This document shows, in pieces, positions 1 through 7,632 of a stretch of 64,000 bases of DNA. The notes beneath the pieces are model-generated. The model made no database searches and had not been told where the DNA came from. It saw nothing but the letters and a program-made list of their open reading frames with translations. Every line of letters starts with the position of its first letter. Positions within the stretch are counted from its first letter, which is position 1. Source of the DNA: Saccharomycopsis crataegensis (lineage: Eukaryota > Ascomycota > Saccharomycetes > Ascoideales > Saccharomycopsidaceae); assembly GCF_037102585.1 (NCBI RefSeq), contig NW_027043821.1:186001-250000 (forward strand). The letters are read 5' to 3'. The position numbers and the translations under genes are program-made.

Positions 1-202
1 TTTTTTTTTTTTTCTCTTGATACACACACAAATTCCTTTCAATTGCAAGTTATATATTACGCATGAAAAGAAAACACAAAGTAAAATTCAGAAATTGTCT
101 ATAAATTAAAAAGAAAATGAAGAGAAAAATGTAGTTGTTGTTTTGATTGTCTATTCTTTTTTTGTTTTTTGTTTATTTGAAGTTAGATTTGTCGATGGAA
201 TG

Positions 203-1204
203 TTAGAGAGCATATTTGATACCATTATTGGCATTAAAGAGCTGCGATATACTCTCACCATTATGAAGTCTTCTGATACATTCGGCAAATATTCTGCTCA
301 CATCTATAACTTCAAGCTTTGGATTTCTGAGCATCTTCTCTTCTGGAATGGCATGGGTGTTGGTGACAATAATTTTATCGATGAATTCGCAATCATTCAA
401 TTTTTCCAAACAGTCATCTAAAAACACACCATGGGTAGCTGCCACATATACGTTCTTTGCTTGACCCTTTGATTTACAGAAATTAGCAGCAGTGATGATC
501 AAATCTGGTTTATCGATGGTATCGTCAAGAATCATGATCGGCTTGTCCTTGACATTTCCCACCAAAGTGGTGATTTTCCGTTGGTGTTCCTCGGTCGATA
601 CCCCATCTTTGAAATATTGATCTGTGTGAACCATGGCAAAGTTTACTTTCAACTTATCAGCCAATTCGGCAACCCTTTTAGTTCCTTCTGAGTCCTTGGA
701 AACGATCGCCAAGGTTTCGTAGTTTGGAATATTAAATCTGATCCAATGAGCAAGAGTTGGCGCCGCGTATAAGTTATCGATTGGTTTGTCAAAGAACCCT
801 TGCATTTGACTGGCCTTCAAGTCCATAGAAACCACATGGTCAGCTCCGGCCATGGTGATGAGATCGGCCAACATTCTGGCGGTGATCGCACTTCTGCTCT
901 TAGTCATCTTGGAGTGTTTGGCGTATGGGAATTCGGGGATGATCACGGTAATTCTCGCAGCTGAGCCTCCTTTACAGGCAGAGATCAAGATCAAAAGCTC
1001 CATAATCGAGTCATTAATCGATTTATCCCCGGATTGGATTATATAAACGTCTTGATTACGTACGGAAATGTTCAACTGTACTGAAGTCTCACCGTTAGAA
1101 AATTTCCTCAATGTACAAGGCGATGGAGCCATGTTCAAATGAGAGCAAATCAAGCTGCCCAATTCTTGGTGAGAGTTCCCAACAAATATCTTTAATTTAT
1201 CCAT
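203..1204 (-). CDS. PRS1: Ribose-phosphate pyrophosphokinase (PRPP synthetase) subunit, Prs1 type
   Basis: A 333-aa protein that should make PRPP from ribose-5-phosphate and ATP in the cytosol, feeding purine, pyrimidine, histidine, tryptophan and NAD synthesis. The start KIFVGNSHQELG, the segment GADHVVSMDLKASQMQGFF and the end IFAECIRR.HNGESIS follow yeast Prs1 closely. The PRPP-binding loop reads ILDDTIDKPD, close to the unusual DDMIDRPG form of Prs1 and unlike the canonical DDIADTCGT loop. Yeast Prs1 works in a complex with other Prs subunits, so this may be a partner rather than a stand-alone enzyme. The long non-homologous insert of S. cerevisiae Prs1 is cut to about 15 residues (near HTDQYFKDGVS). 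The ATG at 1204 is chosen because it aligns with the family start; an upstream in-frame codon at 1234 is not supported. Confidence 0.93.
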   Translation of the reverse strand: MDKLKIFVGNSHQELGSLICSHLNMAPSPCTLRKFSNGETSVQLNISVRNQDVYIIQSGDKSINDSIMELLILISACKGGSAARITVIIPEFPYAKHSKMTKSRSAITARMLADLITMAGADHVVSMDLKASQMQGFFDKPIDNLYAAPTLAHWIRFNIPNYETLAIVSKDSEGTKRVAELADKLKVNFAMVHTDQYFKDGVSTEEHQRKITTLVGNVKDKPIMILDDTIDKPDLIITAANFCKSKGQAKNVYVAATHGVFLDDCLEKLNDCEFIDKIIVTNTHAIPEEKMLRNPKLEVIDVSRIFAECIRRLHNGESISQLFNANNGIKYAL

Positions 1205-1874
1205 TATTATATTTTCCTCTTTTGTTACAACCACTTGATGATCTTTGATAGTTTTTATCTAATTGCAAGATGCGCAAGGGAAAATTTTTACTTTTTTTTT
1301 TTTTCTGATTTTTTTTTTTGCTTTTGTTTGATTTCTCCGGGAGGAGAAGACCCTTTTATTACGGAAACAATAAAGAGATACAAGAAGAAGCACCTAACAA
1401 GACATCGGGGCTCTCTGAATACAGTGTTATTTTTGAGACAATTCGAGGTGTGATTTTTCATATCTTTCTGAGTGGTGGCTCAGTTGACTCTCCAGGATGT
1501 TAGAGTGAGAATCCATTGCGCTGGGTATATGCAAATTAGGTCATTTTGAGATCTTTCCTTCTTTGCACCGAGTGGCACATATTAAAGCCCTTGTATACCT
1601 TTCGAATTGTAAATCCTTCCCAACTTCGAAATATGGGTAACTTAGTGTCTTAGGTAATATCGTAAAGTGACGTGTGGACAACCCGTTTTGTGTCTTCCCA
1701 TCACTCACCTGGTCTTCCCAAACTACCTTCTGAGGAATCATATATAAATCAACAAGGGACCCTCTAGAATTTCAAAATTCGTATTTTTCCTTCAGCTTGT
1801 CTGTAGTTGTTGGTTATCACTTTCCAAATATTCCCTTGATTTTATCCATTTCCATTCAGAAATACAAGTTAAGG
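1205..1874. other. Intergenic region, divergent promoters
   Basis: This lies between PRS1 (leftward) and the first family gene (rightward), so both promoters must be here. It holds a poly-T tract near 1290-1320. Bases 1212-1242, directly upstream of the PRS1 ATG, recur in inverted orientation at 18395-18425. I see no convincing gene. Confidence 0.6.
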
Positions 1875-2909
1875 ATGACTGAGGATGAAGATGCAAGAAA
1901 CATGAGGAGCGAAAGATTAAGGCAGCTAATAACATCGGAAATCTTCAATTTTGATCACAAAGAAGTTGACGAAAACTTGAATTTTGAGCACATACAACAC
2001 CTAATTGATGGGTTCGATAGGGCGAACGAACAAAGTCTCCGTTATTGGTTCAAGGTACCATTGTCCCTTCCTGTACACAATGTGAGATTTGTTGATGAGA
2101 ATTTTAATCGCAACCAAATAAATACTTCGCTTCACGGTTCCACAGTTTTCACGGAAGCCCTCAATCACATCAAATTTTCAGCGAGAAAAGAAATAAAAGA
2201 TTCATTCTTCCAAACTAAAATAAATGCTCTAGGTGCTGAATTAGAAAACAGAGCTGAGATATCTGGCTATCAGACTTTATACCAACTCCATCATCAAACA
2301 AGAGATTACACATTTGATACAACTTCACTGCGTTCTAAAGAAGACGACGTCAGTCTGTGTTTCCATAATTTTGTATTATCTCACGTGTCTTGTATCATTA
2401 ACTTTTTATTTCCTTTCAGTTGTGTGAAGGGTCAAGTTAATGCAGATGGAGCAAGAGCAGATTATATATTTATCAATAATATGTTGTTGGAAAATGAAAG
2501 ACAAGTTCAAGTTAAGGTTTTGCCTATCGAAATGAAAGTAGGCGACATTTCTAACATCCATATTTGGGCACAGGAAGGGAGCGATGGAAAACCACAAAAC
2601 AGTGTGGCATTTAGCATTATGCATCAACTATTCCAATATGCTGTGCTCTATCATCTGGATGTCGTTGTTTTGTCAGATTTTGAAAAGACGACAATCATAA
2701 AATTTTTGTTCCCCTTAGATAACACAGGTGGAAATACAATAGAATACGATTTTAGATGTTTCAATATAACTGCTGCTCCTATAACTGTGAAATGGGTGTT
2801 AGCGGCGTTGGTATACCATAAATTAAAGCGTCGAAAATCAGATATCACAAAGGAGAAGAAAAAAATTGAAAGTTTCTACTTGGCTCTAATCAAAAAAAAA
2901 AAATATTGA
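1875..2909 (+). CDS. Unnamed family, short form with PD-(D/E)XK-like core
   Basis: A 344-aa protein of no family I can name. It aligns along its whole length with the 388-aa protein at 24251-25417 and with the N-terminal halves of the long copies at 5138, 21589 and 26722. Shared landmarks in order are FNFDHKEVDENLNF (about 35-50), YWFKVPLSLPV, FFQTKINALG, a segment with Asp196 then PIEMK (Glu219, Lys221), and FSIMHQLFQYA...DVVVLSDFE. An Asp followed about 20 residues on by Glu-x-Lys, then a Q..Y helix, is the pattern of PD-(D/E)XK nuclease folds. That is motif reading, not proof. It ends in a basic KKKKY tail and lacks the C-terminal kinase-like domain of the long copies. No signal peptide or membrane segment is visible. 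The first ATG is at 1875. Confidence 0.75.
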   Translation: MTEDEDARNMRSERLRQLITSEIFNFDHKEVDENLNFEHIQHLIDGFDRANEQSLRYWFKVPLSLPVHNVRFVDENFNRNQINTSLHGSTVFTEALNHIKFSARKEIKDSFFQTKINALGAELENRAEISGYQTLYQLHHQTRDYTFDTTSLRSKEDDVSLCFHNFVLSHVSCIINFLFPFSCVKGQVNADGARADYIFINNMLLENERQVQVKVLPIEMKVGDISNIHIWAQEGSDGKPQNSVAFSIMHQLFQYAVLYHLDVVVLSDFEKTTIIKFLFPLDNTGGNTIEYDFRCFNITAAPITVKWVLAALVYHKLKRRKSDITKEKKKIESFYLALIKKKKY

Positions 2910-3106
2910 TGAAAATTTTATTTTATTTATATCACCTCATTACAACCAAACAAAACATTCTAACCCAACGCCAATTGCTTGTCAGAACCTGCTTCCATCT
3001 TTCGGACCGTCCAGGCAAATGATCTAAGGAGATATAGCGATGCCATTGAACTCACGCTGAAACTGAAAATTTGTAACGAAATACGGAGTATAGGATAAAA
3101 AAAGAA

Positions 3107-3122
3107 AGAGCAAGATTGTTCT
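3107..3122. promoter_or_regulatory. Imperfect palindrome upstream of family copy (site 1)
   Basis: Reads AGAGCAAGATTGTTCT, an imperfect inverted repeat. The same AGCA...TGCT core recurs at 3171, 4985, 5028, 23527 and 28573, always upstream of a long family member. It is a candidate shared control site; the binding factor is unknown. Confidence 0.35.
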
Positions 3123-3170
3123 GTAAATTTAATTTCTATTGAATGGGGGTCTCTCCGTAGGAAAAAGAAT

Positions 3171-3185
3171 AAGCAAGATTGCTCT
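3171..3185. promoter_or_regulatory. Imperfect palindrome upstream of family copy (site 2)
   Basis: Reads AAGCAAGATTGCTCT and ends four bases before the ATG of the decayed copy. It is the second of two sites in this upstream block. Confidence 0.35.
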
Positions 3186-3188
3186 GGT

Positions 3189-4684
3189 ATGTTCGAATAT
3201 GGTGAAAAACACCATTATATTCCAGCATTTAAGAAATCCAAGAAGAGTATTGTTTCCTACTATCATACTCCTGTATTAAACCCGAAGGAAGATCGGAGAA
3301 CAGAATTAGAGATGCACGAATATCCAGAAATATTGGATTCCAGGTATCAAAGATTAATTGATCAGCTTGAAGAGCGTGGAAAATTTAACTTTGACTGTCA
3401 TGATGTGGATCAAGAGTTAAATTACGATAAAGTTGAATCTGTAATATTAACTTGATTTTTTATTAAAATAATATATAAGGAATAAGTGGTTTGGTACCTC
3501 TTTAAATAGATAATGGGTATAGAATAGTAGTTATAAGATAAGGAATAAGATAAGCTTATAAGATAGTGAATAAGATAATAAGTAATTGATTAGGTAATGA
3601 ATGAACAATACTGGTGGTAAATGTTACAGAATCGCTAATTTTTGCTATCGAAACGCACCTTCCATATCACCGCGGCTGGTACAAGACAGTCTTATCCTTT
3701 CATATCTTTAGAGGAGTCTATAACCGGAGTGATGATTACATAATTCCTAGTAATGAATCGAGTATCAAATTTGTTGACGCCACTGGATTTGATATTGCAT
3801 TGCGCACTATCTTGTTCGCTCCCTGGGCGTGTTTTCCAGGTTATTTTTTCGAAAGACAAATTAACAATTTAGGATTTCACTTGGAAGAAACTATCAAAGA
3901 TAATGAAATACGTTTCTCCGATACTGATCAGAGCGTCTATATTCCGTTAGGATCGTTTGATGAAGCCTCAAATTCCCTAAATTTTCACAAGTGTGTTCTC
4001 AACAGCATTTGCCGTGTTATTAGAGCATTATTTCCTACCTTCAATGTTGAACGTCGGTGTAATGATTTTGTATATAGAAGTGGCCCAAATTCAATACCAG
4101 TGTTTCCAATAAAAATGGCTAGCCCCAATATATCCCAAGTACATTTATTGGCACTGTGTGGATTTGTTGGAATAAGCAAAGAAGAATTGAAAAAGATTGG
4201 AAACCAGCAGATTCCAAAGATTGAAAAAGATCAAAGACCACGGCCTGCCACTAGTGCATGGGAATCAACGAATATTGTTTGTGCTCCGGAATACTTGAGT
4301 ATTTTGGAAGCAGATGAAGGGAAAGTTTTTTGCATGAAGAAGTTAGAATTCATTGGCTGTATTGACGCTAAGTAGATTTCACATTTGCAACGATACTGAT
4401 GAAATGACGTTAAGATTTGTGGACATGCATGAGTTGAGACGTTCTTATTCCCTAGACGAGCGCGGCAATTTTTCGATGCCATTTTTCCATAAAGTGAAAA
4501 AGGAAGCTATCGATCAGTTTTATGGAGAGATTGAATGTTATGAGAGAATTGAGGCGTACAATAAGCTTCATCCTGGATCTGATGAGAGAATTCATTGCCC
4601 TCGATTTATAACCTAAGGGAGTTTGTGAGCGGATTGTTCTTTGCTACTGAAAGATTGAAAGGCAAGAAATTATCGACTCCCGAA
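3189..4684 (+). pseudogene. Decayed long-form member of the unnamed family
   Basis: Family sequence can be followed from the N-terminal block (RYQRLIDQLEE...FNFDCHDVDQELNY) through the middle (FVDATGFDIALRTILF, GPNSIPVFPIKMAS) to the kinase-like part (STNIVCAPEYLSILEA, HPGSDERIHCPRF). It is broken in several places and its end is replaced by a fossil LTR-element fragment. The middle (around 4131-4171) matches the neighbouring copy at 5138, while the kinase-like part is much closer to the distant copies at 21589 and 26722. The copy is therefore a mosaic. It is not expected to make a working product. Confidence 0.85.
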
Positions 4685-4892
4685 GTGGGAATGGTCGTTT
4701 TCACAGCTGTTGATGTGGTGAGTTGCAATCGGAGCTGGTTCAGCAATAGCTTCATCGGAGGTGTTAATAGCTTCAGAGCTCATGATTGTCTTGGACGTGC
4801 AACTCAAGACCAGCTTATAAATAATAATGTAACGATAATAAAATATAAAGTAAATGTAAGCACTTAATAGTATATAAGCAGGAAATTTGGCC
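4685..4892 (-). mobile_element. Fossil fragment of a Ty1/copia-type LTR element (LTR end plus start of gag)
   Basis: On the minus strand this carries the 3' part of an LTR (about 4798-4892), a short leader, and the start of a gag-like frame beginning MSSEAINTSDEAIAEP. The same LTR end, leader and gag start recur at 25654-26165, and the LTR plus leader at 26481-26708. The fragment is truncated on both sides and embedded in the decayed family copy. Broken; divergence between the copies suggests it is not recent. Confidence 0.65.
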
Positions 4893-4984
4893 GTGGATAT
4901 GAACCAAAGGAATTCAAAAGAGTTTATGCTGAAATTGAATATTTGTAACGAAAAACGGGGTTTACGAAAAAAAAAAAAGAAAGA

Positions 4985-5000
4985 AGAGCACAATTGCTCT
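4985..5000. promoter_or_regulatory. Palindrome upstream of intact long copy (site 1)
   Basis: AGAGCACAATTGCTCT has arms AGAGCA and TGCTCT with a four-base centre. It is 138 bp upstream of the ATG at 5138. Confidence 0.4.
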
Positions 5001-5027
5001 AGCAATTTTCATTGGATTGTAGTATAC

Positions 5028-5040
5028 GCAAGATTGCTCT
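5028..5040. promoter_or_regulatory. Palindrome upstream of intact long copy (site 2)
   Basis: GCAAGATTGCTCT, the second copy of the recurrent element, 98 bp upstream of the ATG at 5138. Confidence 0.35.
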
Positions 5041-5137
5041 GGTATGTTGAGTAATCTAATGATATAAATATAATGATATTTTCTACTATCATACTCCGGC
5101 ATTCAGTCTAAAGAAAAACCTGAAAACAAAATTAGAA

Positions 5138-6826
5138 ATGAATGAAAATCCAGATATAAGTGAGGCCAGATACCAAAGGTTAGTTAATCAGCTTGAAAAT
5201 CCTAAAATATTTAACTTTGATTGGCATGACGTGGATGAAGAGTTGGATTACCATAACATAAGAGAAATAGTTTATTCCATCCCAAGGATCCACTCACGTC
5301 CCAGATGTTGGTACAAAGCAATATTATCTTTTCCTGCATGCAGTGTGAAATGTTTTCGGCCGTTTCCTGAAGATGAATTAACCGCCAAATTTGTTGAGGC
5401 CACCGGTTTTGATTTTGCTTTGAGTCCTATCCTGTTTGAACCTTGCAGTCAGTTGTCAGATTATTATTTTCAAAGAAAAATAAATCGATTGGGGGCTGCC
5501 TTGGATAAAAAAAACGATAAAAAGATGCGTATTTCTTCAATGCCTCGTTGCTACTGTCTTCCAGTAGAATCGCGTGACGAATGGTCAAATTTTCTGAGCC
5601 TTAATACTGGTGTTCTCTCTGACATTTCCATCTTGTTACAGTTAATGTTTTCTTGGTCCTTTTCTTTTCATTCTATGTCTGCTGGTTTTTTATATGAAAA
5701 TATCTTAACTTCTGTAAAAGTGTTCCCAATACAAGTGACTTGCACCAATATATCCCAAGTACATTTATTGGCACTGTATGGATTTGTTGGAATTAAAGAA
5801 TCGCCAACAGATATTTCATTTAGTATCATGCGTCAGTTGTTAAGGTTTGCCATAACCTACAAGCTGGATATCGTGGGACTATCGGACTACGACCGTTTGC
5901 TCATCATTAAATTTGATCTAGGCTCTCATAACGGTGTAATTCGATATGATTACAGGTTGCTTGATTTAAAATCGACTCCTATCAGCATGAAATGGGCAAT
6001 CGCAGCGTTAGCTTATGACAAGATTATGCGAAAAGATGAGGAGAGAAAGGTAGAGGAGAAAAAGATTGAGGCTTTCCATGATAGTTTGGCGTTGAGCAAA
6101 GAAGAATTGAAAAAGATTGGAAACCAGCGGATTAGACAGATCAAAAAAGATCAAAGACCTCGGCCTGGTGGTGTATGGAAGTCGACGAATATTGTTTGTA
6201 CTCCGGACTACTTGAATATTTTGAAAACAAATGAAGGGAAGGTTTTTTGCATGAAGACGGCAGAATTCATTGACTATATTGATATCAAAAAGTTTCCAGT
6301 TTCCAGCGATATTGATGAGGTCATGTTGAAGCTCGTCGACATGAGTGAATTGAAACGTCATCATTCCCTAGATGAATGGGGAAATTTTTCATTGCCATAC
6401 TTCCATATAGTAAAAAAACGAAGTATTGATTGCTTTTATAAACAGATTGAATGCTACGAGAGAATTGGGAAGTACAATAAACTTCATCCTGGCAATGATG
6501 AGAGAATTCATTGCCCTAGATTTATTGGATATGGATGTGGAGTAATTGCCACGAGATGGGAGTACGCTAGCGGATTGTTCTTTGCTACTGAAAGATTGGA
6601 AGGTAACGAAGCGAAGACTCCCGAAGAGTTTGCAAAAGGGATCAAAGAAATTGAAAAGCTTGCAAGAATTGGTATCAAATATCCCAGTGTTTACTCAGAA
6701 ATGTTTTCTATTGTTAATGACGAATTTTATTTTGTTGGTTTGAGTACAGTGTCATTGGAAGAGCCATTCGATCCAGAGCACGATATTGAGATGTATAGGA
6801 GAGAGTTTGTTGATTGTGAATTTTGA
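5138..6826 (+). CDS. Unnamed family, long form: degenerate nuclease-like domain plus pseudokinase-like domain
   Basis: A 562-aa protein. The N-terminal half (about 1-300) aligns with the short family members (RYQRLVNQLEN, FNFDWHDVDEELDY, FVEATGFDFAL, FSIMRQLLRFA...DIVGLSDYD). At the putative nuclease motif it reads FPIQVTC instead of PIE-x-K, so the proposed acidic and lysine residues are absent. The C-terminal half (about 345-562) looks like a protein kinase core: KVFCMKTAEF resembles a beta3 strand with its lysine, then IECYERIGKYNKLHP, CPRFIGYG, and a segment aligned with kinase catalytic loops but without HxD or DFG. It would be a pseudokinase at best. No signal peptide or membrane helix is seen. 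Tandem with the decayed copy upstream. The function is unknown. Confidence 0.75.
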   Translation: MNENPDISEARYQRLVNQLENPKIFNFDWHDVDEELDYHNIREIVYSIPRIHSRPRCWYKAILSFPACSVKCFRPFPEDELTAKFVEATGFDFALSPILFEPCSQLSDYYFQRKINRLGAALDKKNDKKMRISSMPRCYCLPVESRDEWSNFLSLNTGVLSDISILLQLMFSWSFSFHSMSAGFLYENILTSVKVFPIQVTCTNISQVHLLALYGFVGIKESPTDISFSIMRQLLRFAITYKLDIVGLSDYDRLLIIKFDLGSHNGVIRYDYRLLDLKSTPISMKWAIAALAYDKIMRKDEERKVEEKKIEAFHDSLALSKEELKKIGNQRIRQIKKDQRPRPGGVWKSTNIVCTPDYLNILKTNEGKVFCMKTAEFIDYIDIKKFPVSSDIDEVMLKLVDMSELKRHHSLDEWGNFSLPYFHIVKKRSIDCFYKQIECYERIGKYNKLHPGNDERIHCPRFIGYGCGVIATRWEYASGLFFATERLEGNEAKTPEEFAKGIKEIEKLARIGIKYPSVYSEMFSIVNDEFYFVGLSTVSLEEPFDPEHDIEMYRREFVDCEF

Positions 6827-7632
6827 GATCCTAAGATTTTGAATTGTGATATAACAATTGTATACCATATATATCATATATATTTGTATATTGCTGAATA
6901 TTTATGTGTGTAGCATAATCCATCCTGATGGCATTATTAATAGTTTCTTAATTTATTCCTACTTTCTTATTGTTATTACTTTCTTGTACTGTCTATAAAA
7001 CCATCGTTCTAGTACTGTCTACAATATTCCTGAGAAGATCGGACTACTATAGTAAGTACGAACTTCTTGGAATTGTTTTATTTTCTTATTTTGATTTTAA
7101 ATCTTTACACAATAACTTTCCAGTGTATTTAAATGCTTAAACAACATTTTATTTCATTCATACAGCTACGAATGTATGAATTCTAATATATATATTAAAG
7201 GAGAAGCAAGTTATATTACAATATGGGATTCAACGGGAAAAATTATTGATTTGATGATGCTCCAGCAGTACTCCGTAGAGAATCTGTGCGTGTGGCCTTT
7301 CTTTATGCTTTCCAGAGTATTCCTAAACATATAAAGCCTCAAATAACCGTTAAGAAACTCTTAAAAACCCGAATCCTTTGAGTATCGCACACCGATATGC
7401 CATTGCAAGAGCCAAATCCATGGATCCACGACCTTTGGTCATGTGACAAAACCCCCAAAAAAAAAAAAAACAAAAAAAAAAGTTGTTAAAAAAAAACGAT
7501 TTTGGCGATCATTAACATTAAGGGTTTTGGGCTTATTCTGCTGACAAGAATATCTGGACTTCACAAGAGCGGCACTTTTTATCATAATCAGCATCGCAAT
7601 TGGCGACATTGGGCAAACAGATAGATGCCTTT
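6827..7632. other. Intergenic region with a short coding-like relic
   Basis: Separates the first family cluster from PIF1. It is AT-rich at the left. Around 7223-7440 there is a short degenerate stretch that reads like protein on the plus strand (for example DDAPAVLRRESVRVAFLY). I cannot assign it. It could be a relic of a host gene or of a retroelement. Poly-A tracts lie at 7455-7500. Confidence 0.4.

Larger units (their letters stand above)
3057..3190 (+). repeat. Duplicated upstream block, copy 1
   Basis: This segment, just upstream of the decayed long family copy, is clearly related to 4926-5042 upstream of the intact long copy. Shared landmarks are a TTTGTAACGAAA stretch, a purine-rich tract and a GCAAGATTGCTCTGGTATG block. 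It shows that the two long copies of this cluster arose by tandem duplication that included their promoter. Confidence 0.7.
4926..5042 (+). repeat. Duplicated upstream block, copy 2
   Basis: Partner of 3057-3190, lying upstream of the intact long copy at 5138. It ends in the same GCAAGATTGCTCTGGTATG block. In this copy the ATG in that block is followed by a short dead-end frame, so translation probably starts at 5138. Confidence 0.7.

Noticed and set aside
143-421. Plus-strand open frame antisense to PRS1
   Set aside because: Lies over the PRS1 coding end; no protein-like features; a shadow of the real gene.
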